A stretch of DNA of 64,000 bases, from positions 1 through 64,000 of the forward strand of contig NZ_BMIM01000003.1 in assembly GCF_014642275.1 (NCBI RefSeq), given 5' to 3'. The position numbers and the translations under genes were made by a program. Shown here piece after piece: positions 37,222 to 46,314 of this stretch. Position 1 is the stretch's first letter. The number at the start of each line of letters is the position of its first letter. This stretch comes from Flavobacterium lutivivi. Its GTDB lineage: Bacteria > Bacteroidota > Bacteroidia > Flavobacteriales > Flavobacteriaceae. The notes under the pieces are model-generated. The model worked only from the letters and a program-made list of their open reading frames with translations. It did not search any database and had not been told where the DNA came from.

Positions 37222-38469
37222 ATGAAGCAAAATAAAAAACAAGCCGCCATTGGATTTATCTTCATTACGATGTTGATAGACATCACAGGTTGGGGAATTA
37301 TCATTCCGGTAATTCCAAAACTCATTGCCGAGTTGATTCACGGAGATATTAGTGAAGCATCAAAATATGGAGGTTGGCTAACCTTTGCCTTTGCCATTAC
37401 GCAGTTTATTTTTGCACCACTAATTGGGAATTTGAGTGATAAATATGGCAGAAGACCAATTATTTTATTATCGCTTTTTGCTTTTTCATTAGACTATTTG
37501 CTTCTTGCATTTGCACCCACGATTACTTGGTTGTTTGTAGGTCGTATTATTGCAGGAGTTTCTGGAGCAAGTATTACTACAGCCTCGGCTTATATTGCAG
37601 ATGTAAGTACAGCAGAAAATAGAGCCAAAAACTTTGGGATGATAGGAGCAGCATTTGGATTAGGATTTATTATTGGTCCAGTTGTTGGAGGTTTGCTTGG
37701 TCAATACGGTTCTAGAGTTCCTTTCTATGCAGCTGCAATCTTGTGTTTTCTTAATTTTTTATACGGTTATTTTATTCTTCCCGAATCGTTATCAAAAGAT
37801 AACAGAAGAGCATTTGAATGGAAAAGAGCTAATCCAATTACAGCTTTTGTGCGACTAAAAAAATATCCATCATTGATAGGGTTAATTATTTCAATTTTTC
37901 TTTTATACGTAGGTTCTCATGCTGTGCATAGTAATTGGAGTTTTTTTACTATGTATCGTTTCAATTGGGATGAAAAAATGGTTGGAATTTCGCTTGGCGT
38001 TGTTGGTCTTTTGGTTGGAATAGTTCAAGGAGTTTTGATAAGATGGATAAATCCAAAGCTCGGCAATGAAAAAAGTATTTACTTAGGTTTAGCACTTTAT
38101 ACGTTTGGCATGTTGCTGTTTGCATTTGCAACCCAAAGTTGGATGATGTTTGTTTTTCTAATTCCTTATTGTCTAGGCGGAATTGCTGGACCAGCGATGC
38201 AAGCAGTAATTTCGGGGAAAGTTCCCGCTAATGAGCAAGGAGAGATTCAAGGAACGCTGTCTAGCCTAATGAGTGCTTCAGCAATTGTTGGACCACCATT
38301 GATGACAAATTCTTTTTATTATTTTACACACAAAGAAGCGCCATTTTTATTTCCTGGAGCACCATTTGTTTTAGGTGGATTTTTGATGTTGATAAGTACT
38401 TTTATTGCTTACTATTCTTTGAAAAAACAATCTATTTCAAATACAAATAGTGATTGTAATAATCAATAA
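37222..38469 (+). CDS. Tet-type (TCR/Tet family) MFS efflux transporter
   Basis: A 12-helix major facilitator of 415 residues. It has the MFS motif A between helices 2 and 3 ([14 protein letters not shown]) and the antiporter segment [16 protein letters not shown] (motif C-like) in helix 5. The family includes tetracycline exporters and many housekeeping drug/metabolite pumps in Flavobacteriia; there is no adjacent TetR or mobile element, so resistance should not be assumed. The last 38 bases overlap the convergent protease-like gene. Confidence 0.88.
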   Translation: MKQNKKQAAIGFIFITMLIDITGWGIIIPVIPKLIAELIHGDISEASKYGGWLTFAFAITQFIFAPLIGNLSDKYGRRPIILLSLFAFSLDYLLLAFAPTITWLFVGRIIAGVSGASITTASAYIADVSTAENRAKNFGMIGAAFGLGFIIGPVVGGLLGQYGSRVPFYAAAILCFLNFLYGYFILPESLSKDNRRAFEWKRANPITAFVRLKKYPSLIGLIISIFLLYVGSHAVHSNWSFFTMYRFNWDEKMVGISLGVVGLLVGIVQGVLIRWINPKLGNEKSIYLGLALYTFGMLLFAFATQSWMMFVFLIPYCLGGIAGPAMQAVISGKVPANEQGEIQGTLSSLMSASAIVGPPLMTNSFYYFTHKEAPFLFPGAPFVLGGFLMLISTFIAYYSLKKQSISNTNSDCNNQ

Positions 38470-38869
38470 TAGCTTTGCCAATTAAAAGTACATCGGCACC
38501 TATAATTCCATGAACAGGTTTCGATTTGTATTGAAGTAAGGCTTCATTAACATGCGACATATCAAATATAATTAGGTCAAAATCTTTGTTTTGCCATCTT
38601 CCTATTTTTATATGGTTGTTTTTTGCAAGTTGAGTAAACATTCCAGTGGCACCAGCACCAGCAGCTTTGGTTTTTGATTTGCTAGGATTTAGATGAAAAG
38701 TATCTACATTGTCAAATCCCATACAGCTATTGCTTGCTCCGGTATCTAAAATAAAATTTCCAGAAACACCATTTATTGTAGCTTTTATATATAAATGTTG
38801 TGTTTTGGAAACTTTAAATTTAATTTTTTTATAGCCTTCTTTTTCTAAAGTCTGATGTAGATTTTCCAT
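38432..38869 (-). CDS. Retropepsin-like (clan AA) aspartic protease, single-domain
   Basis: A 145-residue cytosolic protein. The catalytic motif [14 protein letters not shown] is followed by a Gly/Ala-rich flap-like loop ([13 protein letters not shown]) and the second hydrophobic-Gly motif [11 protein letters not shown]. Single-domain retropepsins work as homodimers. No signal peptide. The ATG at 38869 is preferred to a TTG two codons upstream. The 3' end overlaps the MFS gene antisense by 38 bases. Natural substrate unknown; activity is inferred from motifs only. Confidence 0.82.
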   Translation of the reverse strand: MENLHQTLEKEGYKKIKFKVSKTQHLYIKATINGVSGNFILDTGASNSCMGFDNVDTFHLNPSKSKTKAAGAGATGMFTQLAKNNHIKIGRWQNKDFDLIIFDMSHVNEALLQYKSKPVHGIIGADVLLIGKAIIDYYNHYLYLK

Positions 38870-38917
38870 ATTCAAAATTGTGTTTCAAATGTAAATTAAA
38901 AAACAACATGAAGTTTG

Positions 38918-38925
38918 TAACTTTG
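38918..38925 (+). promoter_or_regulatory. -7 element before tatD
   Basis: TAACTTTG matches TAnnTTTG; no clear -33 is seen. It lies 17 bases before the ATG at 38943 and only 5 before a TTG alternative (38931), so it supports the ATG. Confidence 0.4.
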
Positions 38926-38942
38926 CAACATTGAAAAAAATC

Positions 38943-39713
38943 ATGACATTTACTGATACCCATACACATCTTTATTCTGAAGAGTTTGAAAACGACAGAA
39001 ACGAAATGATACAAAGAGCTCTTGAGCAAGGAGTTACTCGTTTGTTTGTCCCAGCTATTGATAGCAGTTACACTCAAAGCATGCTTGAGCTCGAAAAAAA
39101 ATTTCCTGAAAATGTTTTTCTAATGATGGGTTTACATCCTTGTTATGTAAAACCAGAAACATATAAACAGGAATTAATGCATGTGGAAAAATTATTAGAA
39201 GAAGGAAAATTCTATGCAGTTGGCGAAATAGGTGTTGATATGTATTGGGACAAATCGACTTTGGCAATTCAACAAGAGGCTTTTAAGAAGCAGATTCAAT
39301 TAGCCAAAAAACATAACCTGGCAATCAATATTCATTGTCGAGATGCTTTTGATGAGGTTTTTGAAGTGCTAGAAAGCGAAAAATCTGATGAACTTTTTGG
39401 AATATTTCATTGCTTTACGGGTGATTTCAATCAAGCAGAAAGAGCAATAAATCTTGGAATGAAGCTTGGAATTGGTGGCGTTTCTACTTTCAAAAATGGC
39501 AAGATTGACCAATTTTTAAAAGAAATAGACTTGAAGAATATAGTACTCGAAACAGACTCTCCATATTTAGCTCCAGTACCTTTTCGTGGCAAGAGAAACG
39601 AAAGCAGTTATACAAAACTCATTGCCGAAAGATTAGCTAATATTTATGAATTACCTATTGAAGAAATTGCAAATGTAACCACCAATAATTCTAAAGAAGT
39701 ATTTGGGATTTAA
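38943..39713 (+). CDS. TatD-family metal-dependent hydrolase
   Basis: An amidohydrolase-fold DNase-like enzyme, 256 residues, cytosolic. Metal ligands are seen in DTHTHLYSEEF (HxH), GEIGVDMYWD (Glu), IHCRDAFDE, FHCFTG (His) and ETDSPYLAPVPFRGKRNE (Asp). Members have 3'-5' exonuclease or D-Tyr-tRNA deacylase-like roles; which applies here cannot be told. Followed after 63 bases by the acyltransferase. Confidence 0.93.
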   Translation: MTFTDTHTHLYSEEFENDRNEMIQRALEQGVTRLFVPAIDSSYTQSMLELEKKFPENVFLMMGLHPCYVKPETYKQELMHVEKLLEEGKFYAVGEIGVDMYWDKSTLAIQQEAFKKQIQLAKKHNLAINIHCRDAFDEVFEVLESEKSDELFGIFHCFTGDFNQAERAINLGMKLGIGGVSTFKNGKIDQFLKEIDLKNIVLETDSPYLAPVPFRGKRNESSYTKLIAERLANIYELPIEEIANVTTNNSKEVFGI

Positions 39714-39776
39714 CCTAAAAATCATAAAGAATTGAGATTTTTTTCGTTCATTTGTTTTTCAAAATTTTAAACGCAG

Positions 39777-40913
39777 ATGTCAAAGTTTGATAAAATTAGA
39801 CCATTTTATGATGCAGAAGTAAATAATGCCATTTGTTCTTCTATAAATCATCCAATGATGAAAGCGTTGATGAGTTTTGCCTTTCCCGAGGTGGATGAAA
39901 ATGTTTGGAAAGAACAGCTCATGCGAACACACTCGATAAGAGATTTTCAAATAAATTTTGCGTATCAAGCTGTGAAAAAAGTTTTGACCAAAAGTTCTGA
40001 TGGTCTTTCAACATCTGGTTTTGAAAAATTGGAACCTAATACTTCGTATCTTTTTATTTCCAACCATAGAGATATAATTTTAGACACATCGTTGTTAAAC
40101 GTCTGCTTGCATGACTTTGGATTAGTGATGACGGCTTCAGCAATTGGAGATAATTTGGTAAAAAAAGATTTTCTAAAAACACTTTCAAGATTGAACAGAA
40201 ATTTTATTGTTCAAAGAGGTTTACCGCCTAGAGAGTTATTAGAAAGTTCAAAACTCATGTCTGAATATATTCGACAATTGATATTGAGAGAAAACCGCTC
40301 TGTGTGGATTGCTCAGCGAGAAGGAAGAACAAAAGACGGAAATGATGCTACACATTCTGGCGTACTAAAAATGCTTGCGATGGCTTCTAATGAAGAGAGT
40401 CTTATTGATTATTTCAAGATGTTGAAAATAGTCCCAGTTTCAATCTCCTATGAATACGACCCAACAGATGCGCTCAAAATGCCTCAACTCATGGCAGAAG
40501 CCAATGCTGAAAAATATATCAAAGATAAAAACGAAGATTTCATCACATTATTAAGCGGAATTATTGGACAGAAAAAACATATTCATATTCATGTTGGCGA
40601 TGTACTCGACAGCGAACTCGATGTAATTGCAAATGAATTTGATAACCAAAACAAACAAATTCAAGCTATTGTACAAGCTATTGATGATTCAATTCTTCAA
40701 AGTTATAAATTGTGGCCAACCAATTATATTGCCTACGATTTACTTCATAAATCAGATAAGTTTAAAGCGTATTATACCGAAAACGAAAAATCACTTTTTG
40801 AAAGAAGGTTAGAAATGCGAATAGATGAAAATAATTCACAAATGGTGGAAAGTTTTCTTTTAATGTATGCCAATCCTGTGGTAAACAAGATGAAATATGA
40901 AAACGCAATCTAA
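39777..40913 (+). CDS. 1-acylglycerol-3-phosphate O-acyltransferase family protein
   Basis: A 378-residue PlsC-type acyltransferase-like protein. The catalytic block NHRDIILDTSLL fits HX4D, and the substrate-binding block IAQREGRTKDGND fits the EGxR-type motif. It is longer than PlsC (about 240), with helical extensions on both sides (residues 1-85 and 270-378). No clear TM helix, so it may be a peripheral membrane enzyme of phospholipid synthesis. The end overlaps asparaginase by 17 bases. Confidence 0.85.
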   Translation: MSKFDKIRPFYDAEVNNAICSSINHPMMKALMSFAFPEVDENVWKEQLMRTHSIRDFQINFAYQAVKKVLTKSSDGLSTSGFEKLEPNTSYLFISNHRDIILDTSLLNVCLHDFGLVMTASAIGDNLVKKDFLKTLSRLNRNFIVQRGLPPRELLESSKLMSEYIRQLILRENRSVWIAQREGRTKDGNDATHSGVLKMLAMASNEESLIDYFKMLKIVPVSISYEYDPTDALKMPQLMAEANAEKYIKDKNEDFITLLSGIIGQKKHIHIHVGDVLDSELDVIANEFDNQNKQIQAIVQAIDDSILQSYKLWPTNYIAYDLLHKSDKFKAYYTENEKSLFERRLEMRIDENNSQMVESFLLMYANPVVNKMKYENAI

Positions 40914-41931
40914 ACCAAATATACTCTTGATATATACTGGTGGAACCATTGGTATGCAAAAAGATTTTGAAACAGGAGCGTTAAAAGCATTTAATTTTAA
41001 AAAATTACTTCAAAAAATACCAGAACTAAAACAACTGGATTGTAATATTGAAACTATTTCTTTTGAAAAACCCATAGATTCTTCAAACATGAATCCTAAA
41101 AAATGGATTGTAATAGCAAACATGATTGAAGAAAATTACAACAATTTTGACGGATTTGTAATTCTACATGGTTCAGATACCATGTCTTATTCTGCATCTG
41201 CATTGAGTTTTTTATTAGAAAATTTATCAAAACCTGTTGTCTTTACAGGTTCTCAATTGCCAATTGGAGATTTGCGTACAGATGCAAAAGAAAATTTAAT
41301 AACAGCTATTCAAATTGCTTCTCTTCACGAAAAGGGAAAACCAATAATACAAGAAGTCTGTCTTTATTTCGAATATAAATTATACAGAGGAAATAGAACT
41401 ACCAAAATAAGTGCAGAACATTTTAATGCCTTTACTTCTCCAAATTATCCACCATTGGCCGAGTCAGGAGTTCACTTGAATGTTAATTTCAATTCAATAA
41501 ACCAAAAAAAGACTTCAAAAAAATTAGTTGTTCACAAAGAACTGAATGATGATGTTGTCATCATTAAAATGTTTCCAGGAATAAACGAAACCATTTTAAA
41601 ATCCATTATAAATATTCCAAACCTAAAAGGAGTTGTTTTAGAAACCTATGGTTCTGGAAATGCTCCAACCGAAAACTGGTTTGTTGACACATTAAAAACA
41701 GGTATAAAAAAAGGTCTTTTTATAATCAATGTTACCCAATGTTCAGGAGGAAGCGTAAATATGGGAAAATATGAAACGAGCACTCAATTGAAAAAAATTG
41801 GAGTGATTTCTGGAAAAGATATAACTACAGAAGCTGCCATCACAAAGTTGATGTATTTGTTAGGACAAAATGTTGCTCCATCTGTTTTTAAAACAATTTT
41901 TGAAACTTCCCTTAGAGGTGAGATGAATTAA
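40897..41931 (+). CDS. ansA: Type I (cytoplasmic) asparaginase
   Basis: Hydrolyses asparagine to aspartate and ammonia. Both active-site Thr motifs are present: ILLIYTGGTIGMQ near the N-terminus and ILHGSDTMSYSASAL (Thr-Asp) around residues 88-102. There is no signal peptide, and the 344 residues match the cytoplasmic type. The ATG lies inside the end of the acyltransferase gene (17-base overlap), suggesting joint transcription. Confidence 0.94.
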   Translation: MKTQSKPNILLIYTGGTIGMQKDFETGALKAFNFKKLLQKIPELKQLDCNIETISFEKPIDSSNMNPKKWIVIANMIEENYNNFDGFVILHGSDTMSYSASALSFLLENLSKPVVFTGSQLPIGDLRTDAKENLITAIQIASLHEKGKPIIQEVCLYFEYKLYRGNRTTKISAEHFNAFTSPNYPPLAESGVHLNVNFNSINQKKTSKKLVVHKELNDDVVIIKMFPGINETILKSIINIPNLKGVVLETYGSGNAPTENWFVDTLKTGIKKGLFIINVTQCSGGSVNMGKYETSTQLKKIGVISGKDITTEAAITKLMYLLGQNVAPSVFKTIFETSLRGEMN

Positions 41932-41984
41932 TTGAAACACACTTTCATTAACAGAAAAAAAATAGTTTCTTTGCAAGCACAAAA

Positions 41985-42071
41985 AGAGAGGTGTCCGAGT
42001 GGTTGAAGGAGCAAGCCTGGAAAGTTTGTATGTGGGTAACTGCATCGTGGGTTCGAATCCCATCCTCTCTG
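41985..42071 (+). tRNA. tRNA-Ser (anticodon GGA)
   Basis: An 87-base class II tRNA. The acceptor stem AGAGAGG pairs with CCTCTCT; the anticodon stem CAAGC/GTTTG holds loop CTGGAAA with anticodon GGA, reading UCU/UCC. A long variable arm follows, and the T-arm is GTGGG-TTCGAAT-CCCAT. The discriminator is G, as for serine tRNAs. CCA is not encoded. An upstream TTTG at about 41970 may belong to its promoter. Confidence 0.93.
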
Positions 42072-42077
42072 CAAATT

Positions 42078-43079
42078 TTAAAACGAATTTCTTAGGATTA
42101 ATTTGGAATGATTTTGAACTTGATTTTTTGAGTTTTCTAAAATCATTTCAGCAAGAATTTTTCCCATTGCATAAAAATCGGTTGATATGGTTGAAATTCC
42201 ATTTCCAACAATCTTTTTTAAAACCGTGTCATTATACGAAATAACGCCATAGTTTTCTCCAAGTATATACGACTGAATTTTTCCTTGCTCAATAACATTT
42301 ACCAAATGCCTATCAGATGGAATAATGAAGAGTGTTCCTTTATCAATAATTTGCTTATCAAAATCATGGATAATCTCATTTTGATATTCAAATTCGTTAC
42401 AAAATTTTAAAAAACCATCAACCATTCCTAAAGGTTCTTTATTTCCAGGAAAAATCAAAACCAACTTTTGATATTTATTCAATAAGTGTTGACCTTGCTT
42501 TAAGCCATTATACATGTCTTCAATAAAATTTTGATGTACAGATGGAAATTCATTCAACAGTTCATTGGTCTGATCCAGTATATAAACATCATTTTTTGGA
42601 AGTGATTTGATGGTGTCTGCTATTCCTTTCAAGTTTGATGGCATTATCACATATTTTGAATAGTTTCCATGACTTTCATTTACAAGTTTTTTAAACATTT
42701 CGGTATTAAAATGATGAAAAAAAATATCTATTTGGGCATTATTATTCATGTGTTCTAGAAAAGAGTTAAATAAATCCTCTTTGAAAGAATTGAATTCGTC
42801 AAACAGTAGAAATATTCTCTTTTCAAAGCTAAATTCTACACTTTTGATATAATATCCTTTACCTAAAATTGCATGAAGAATTCCTCTTTTTTTCAATTCG
42901 TCGTAGGCAAGCATTACAGTATCACGAGAAATCTTGAATTCCAAGCAAACCTTGTTGATTGATGGGAGTTTATCGCCTTTTTTAATAATTTTTTCGGCAA
43001 TTTTTTCTTCAACCGAATTGATAATTTGTCGGTATTTTGGGATACCTATATTTTCTTCTATTGTTATTATTTTTTTCAT
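42078..43079 (-). CDS. GntR-type regulator with sugar-binding (LacI-like) effector domain
   Basis: A 333-residue regulator. The N-terminal winged helix (about residues 12-80; GDKLPSINKVCLEFKISRDTVMLAYDELKKRGIL) is GntR-type. The rest resembles a periplasmic-binding/LacI-type effector domain: YVIMPSNLKGIADTI, KLVLIFPGNKEPLGMVDGFL, GVISYNDTVLKKIVGNGISTISTDFYAMGKILAEMI. It is divergent from galM and the galactan operon, its obvious target. A palindrome at 43113-43128 in the shared intergenic region is a likely operator. The ligand is probably galactose or a derivative (inference). Confidence 0.9.
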   Translation of the reverse strand: MKKIITIEENIGIPKYRQIINSVEEKIAEKIIKKGDKLPSINKVCLEFKISRDTVMLAYDELKKRGILHAILGKGYYIKSVEFSFEKRIFLLFDEFNSFKEDLFNSFLEHMNNNAQIDIFFHHFNTEMFKKLVNESHGNYSKYVIMPSNLKGIADTIKSLPKNDVYILDQTNELLNEFPSVHQNFIEDMYNGLKQGQHLLNKYQKLVLIFPGNKEPLGMVDGFLKFCNEFEYQNEIIHDFDKQIIDKGTLFIIPSDRHLVNVIEQGKIQSYILGENYGVISYNDTVLKKIVGNGISTISTDFYAMGKILAEMILENSKNQVQNHSKLILRNSF

Positions 43080-43112
43080 GCTAAATAAAAACTGGTGGCA
43101 ATTTACACAAAA

Positions 43113-43128
43113 ACCGGTAGGTACTGGT
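43113..43128. promoter_or_regulatory. Candidate operator of the galactan locus
   Basis: Palindrome ACCGGTA-GG-TACTGGT, matching in 6 of 7 arm positions. Further half-site-like ACTGGTGG (43091-43098) and TGGTGT direct repeats (43125-43130, 43135-43140) lie close by. It sits just before the galM -7 element. Confidence 0.5.
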
Positions 43129-43150
43129 GTGATATGGTGTTAAAAAAAAT

Positions 43151-43158
43151 TAGTTTTG
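43151..43158 (+). promoter_or_regulatory. -7 element of the galactan operon
   Basis: TAGTTTTG matches TAnnTTTG. The expected -33 position falls on the right edge of the palindrome at 43113-43128, with no good TTTG there, so the promoter may be weak or regulated. It is 50 bases before the galM start. Confidence 0.45.
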
Positions 43159-43207
43159 ATATGAAATTCACAAAAAAATATTTTAAAAATTGCTTTTTTA
43201 GAAAAAT

Positions 43208-44230
43208 ATGTCTTCAATAAATATCAAATTATTTAATGATCTTACTGATGAGGAAAAGATATTTGAATACCAATTGACAAATAAAAATGGTATCCAAATT
43301 TCTTTTATAGAATATGGAGCAACAATAACATCGTTGAAAATTCCGTTGTCCAATGGTAAAAAAGTTGACGTTGTTCTAGGTTTTGATAATCTTGAAGATT
43401 ATATCAATTCTTTTGGTTTGCCAAATGCGCCATATTTTGGAGCGATTATAGGGCAATATTCAGGAAGAATAAAAAATGCTTCTTTTGCTCTTAATGGTGA
43501 AAAAATATCATTAATTGCTAACTCAGGAGAAAATCATATACACGGCGGAAATCAATGTTTAAGTAAACAAAAATGGGAATTATCAGAATTTAATGAAATA
43601 GAAAACGCCATCACTTTTTCTTTGACAACACAAGAAAACCTAGAAAATTATCCAGGAAGTTTGAAAGTGAATGTAAAATATCAACTTAATGAAAATAATC
43701 AATTAATCGTTGAATATTCTGCAATTTCTACTAAAGACACCATTATAAATTTAACCCAACATAGTTATTTTAATCTCGATGGACACGAAACAGATGTACT
43801 TTCTCAAGAGTTACAAATTAATAGTGACAAGTTTTTAGAAACAGATGAACATAATATCCCGTCTGGAAAATTTCTAGATTGTAAAAACTCAGCTTTCAAT
43901 TATTCTTCGCCAAAAGAATGCCCTGAAAGAATTGATAATACCTTTGTTCTAAATAAAGAAAATGATTTTGCGGCTTCACTATTTAGTAAAAAGAACAATT
44001 TGAAATTGAATATATATACCAATCAACCTGCGGTTCATATTTATGTTGGCGGAAATTGTTTTAATCAAATAAAAGGTAAGGAAAACACAAATTATCATCC
44101 ATTGAGCGGAATTTGTTTTGAAACGCAAAATTTTCCAGATGCGCCAAATCATAATAATTTTCCAAGTGCAGTATTAAAAGAAGGAGAAACATATTACCAA
44201 AAAACCATTTTTGAATTCATAAAAATATAA
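43208..44230 (+). CDS. galM: Aldose 1-epimerase (mutarotase)
   Basis: Interconverts alpha and beta galactose, giving galactokinase its substrate. 340 residues, no signal peptide, so cytoplasmic. Motifs include IIGQYSGRIKNASF, the ENHIHGGNQ substrate His block, the catalytic-His segment LTQHSYFNLDGH, and the C-terminal GICFETQNFPDAPN block carrying the catalytic Glu. First gene of a seven-gene operon; the GH53 gene follows after two bases. Confidence 0.95.
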   Translation: MSSINIKLFNDLTDEEKIFEYQLTNKNGIQISFIEYGATITSLKIPLSNGKKVDVVLGFDNLEDYINSFGLPNAPYFGAIIGQYSGRIKNASFALNGEKISLIANSGENHIHGGNQCLSKQKWELSEFNEIENAITFSLTTQENLENYPGSLKVNVKYQLNENNQLIVEYSAISTKDTIINLTQHSYFNLDGHETDVLSQELQINSDKFLETDEHNIPSGKFLDCKNSAFNYSSPKECPERIDNTFVLNKENDFAASLFSKKNNLKLNIYTNQPAVHIYVGGNCFNQIKGKENTNYHPLSGICFETQNFPDAPNHNNFPSAVLKEGETYYQKTIFEFIKI

Positions 44231-44232
44231 CT

Positions 44233-45297
44233 ATGAAAAAAATTATTGCCATTAGTATTTCAATTTTATTATTCGCTTGTTCAAGTGATAATAATTCAAA
44301 CCCTCAACCCACAAATCCTCAAGAAATAAGAGCTGTAGATATGTCTTTTCTTCCTTTGATTGAAAGCGAAGGAACTGTTTACAAAAACAATAATACAGCA
44401 CAAGACGCTTTACTCACATTAAAAAATTCTGGTTGCAATTACGTTAGAGTTCGTTTGTGGCATACTCCTTTGAATGGAAATTCAGGTTTAGTAGAAGTGA
44501 AAAATTTGGCTCAAAGAATTCGTCAACAAGGCATGAAAGTTTGGCTCACGGTTCATTATTCTGATACTTGGGCAGATCCTGGAAATCAATCTAAACCTGT
44601 TGCTTGGCAAAGTTATTCCTTTGCAGAACTAAAAGCAGCAGTCGCAGTATATACCAATCAAATTATGAGCGAAATCAATCCAGATATTATTCAAATAGGA
44701 AATGAAACCAATGACGGAATGCTTTGGCCAGAAGGAAAACTTTCTACAAATGAAAGTAAATATATCCAGTTGGTTCAAGAAGCAATTACAGCGGTTAGAA
44801 ATGCTTCAAATTCCACAAAAATAATGCTTCACTATGCCGGAATTACCAACGCTGAATGGTATTTTCAAAAAGTTTCTTCATTAGATTATGACTATATTGG
44901 TTTGTCCTATTATCCCGTTTGGCATGGGAAAAGTTTAACAACTTTGAACGACAAAATGGTTTCTTTGAGTACAACTTACAACAAAAAAGTACTTATTGCA
45001 GAAACCGCTTATCCATTTACGCTTCAATGGAATGATTGGACCAACAACATTGTTGGTTTAGAGAACCAATTAATTCCAGAATATGGTGCAACAAATGAAG
45101 GACAGAAAGCATTTGTTTCATCCATTCGAAATCTAAAAAATCAAAACTCAAATTATCTAGGTTTTTGTTATTGGGGTGCAGAATGGGTTGCTTTTCGTGG
45201 AACAGAATCTACAAATGGTTCATCGTGGGAAAATCAAGCTTTGTGGGATTTTAATTTTAATGCACTGCCAGTAATGCAAGCATTCAATGAAAACTAA
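44233..45297 (+). CDS. GH53 endo-beta-1,4-galactanase, lipoprotein (copy 1)
   Basis: Cuts beta-1,4-galactan side chains of pectin. 354 residues with a lipoprotein signal ending at the lipobox LLFACSS, followed by a Ser/Asn/Pro linker. Both GH53 catalytic Glu are seen: the acid/base in IQIGNETNDGMLWPEG (about residue 157) and the nucleophile in LIAETAYPFT (about 257). Other family blocks are CNYVRVRLWHTP and HYSDTWADPGNQSKP. It probably sits on the outer membrane; surface or periplasmic side is not clear. It starts two bases after galM. Confidence 0.93.
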   Translation: MKKIIAISISILLFACSSDNNSNPQPTNPQEIRAVDMSFLPLIESEGTVYKNNNTAQDALLTLKNSGCNYVRVRLWHTPLNGNSGLVEVKNLAQRIRQQGMKVWLTVHYSDTWADPGNQSKPVAWQSYSFAELKAAVAVYTNQIMSEINPDIIQIGNETNDGMLWPEGKLSTNESKYIQLVQEAITAVRNASNSTKIMLHYAGITNAEWYFQKVSSLDYDYIGLSYYPVWHGKSLTTLNDKMVSLSTTYNKKVLIAETAYPFTLQWNDWTNNIVGLENQLIPEYGATNEGQKAFVSSIRNLKNQNSNYLGFCYWGAEWVAFRGTESTNGSSWENQALWDFNFNALPVMQAFNEN

Positions 45298-45298
45298 A

Positions 45299-46312
45299 AT
45301 GAATAAAAACTTATATAAAATATCATTTTTAATAGTTCTAATTTTTACTTCTTGTAAAAGTTCAAAATCAGCTTTTGTAAAAGGTGCTGATGTAGGTTGG
45401 TTACCACAAATGGAAGCTACAGGTTATAAATTTTATGACCATGATGGCACCGAAAAAGAGTGTCTTCAATTGCTGAAAGACCGCGGAATGAACTCCATTC
45501 GTTTGCGTGTTTGGGTTAACCCAAATGATGACAAAGCAAGTGGACATTGCAGTAAAGATGAAACCGTTGCTATGGCTTTGCGCGCTCAAAAAATGGGTTT
45601 TAGGATTATGATTGATTTTCACTATTCCGATTCATGGGCAGATCCAGCCAAGCAAAACAAACCAGCAGCATGGAAAAACCATTCGTTTTCAGAATTATTA
45701 AACGATGTTTATAATCATACTTTTGATGTGATTTCTGCTTTAAAAAAAGCAGGCGTAACTCCAGAATGGGTGCAAATTGGAAATGAAATTCCAGGTGGAA
45801 TGTTATGGCCCGATGGAAGTACAGACAATTGGAATCAACTTGGACAACTCCTAAATAAAGGTTATGATGCTGTAAAAGCTGTAGATGAAAACATCAAAGT
45901 TATTGTTCATGTGGATGAAGGAAATAACAATGCAAAATTCAGAACGTTCTTCGATAATGCTACAGCTCAAAAGGTAAAATACGATATCATCGGACTTTCC
46001 TATTATCCTTATTGGATTAAAAAAGATTATTCAGAAACCATTGCCGATTTAGAATTCAATCTTAACGATATGGTAAAACGGTACAATAAAGACGTTATGA
46101 TTGTAGAAGTTGGTGGTGAAGACGACAAAGTTCAAAACACTTATGAATTATTAAAAGCGACTATTGAAGCAGTAAAAAAAGTTCCAAATAAAAGAGGTTT
46201 GGGAGTAATGTATTGGGAACCGCAAGGTGCAAAATCATGGAGTGGTTACAGTTTAAGCGCATGGCAAGCTGACGGAAAACCGTCACCAGCATTAGATGCA
46301 TTTAAAGAATAA
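45299..46312 (+). CDS. GH53 endo-beta-1,4-galactanase, lipoprotein (copy 2)
   Basis: A second GH53 enzyme, 337 residues, with a lipoprotein signal ending at LIFTSCKSS. Acid/base Glu in VQIGNEIPGGMLWPDG (about residue 163); nucleophile Glu in MIVEVGGEDD (about 269), where the usual ETAYP run is replaced. It is clearly diverged from copy 1, so the two may differ in chain-length preference or cell face. I prefer the ATG at 45299, just after the previous stop; one at 45287 would overlap it by 11 bases. Confidence 0.92.
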   Translation: MNKNLYKISFLIVLIFTSCKSSKSAFVKGADVGWLPQMEATGYKFYDHDGTEKECLQLLKDRGMNSIRLRVWVNPNDDKASGHCSKDETVAMALRAQKMGFRIMIDFHYSDSWADPAKQNKPAAWKNHSFSELLNDVYNHTFDVISALKKAGVTPEWVQIGNEIPGGMLWPDGSTDNWNQLGQLLNKGYDAVKAVDENIKVIVHVDEGNNNAKFRTFFDNATAQKVKYDIIGLSYYPYWIKKDYSETIADLEFNLNDMVKRYNKDVMIVEVGGEDDKVQNTYELLKATIEAVKKVPNKRGLGVMYWEPQGAKSWSGYSLSAWQADGKPSPALDAFKE

Positions 46313-46314
46313 TT

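Noticed and set aside
37222-38469. Acquired tetracycline resistance gene
   Set aside because: The protein is TetA-like in family, but composition matches the neighbours and there is no regulator or mobile element. A housekeeping MFS pump is as likely.
41999-42244. Open frame starting inside the tRNA-Ser gene
   Set aside because: It covers the tRNA and the 3' end of the GntR-type regulator, with no signal peptide, motif or start context. The tRNA folds properly.
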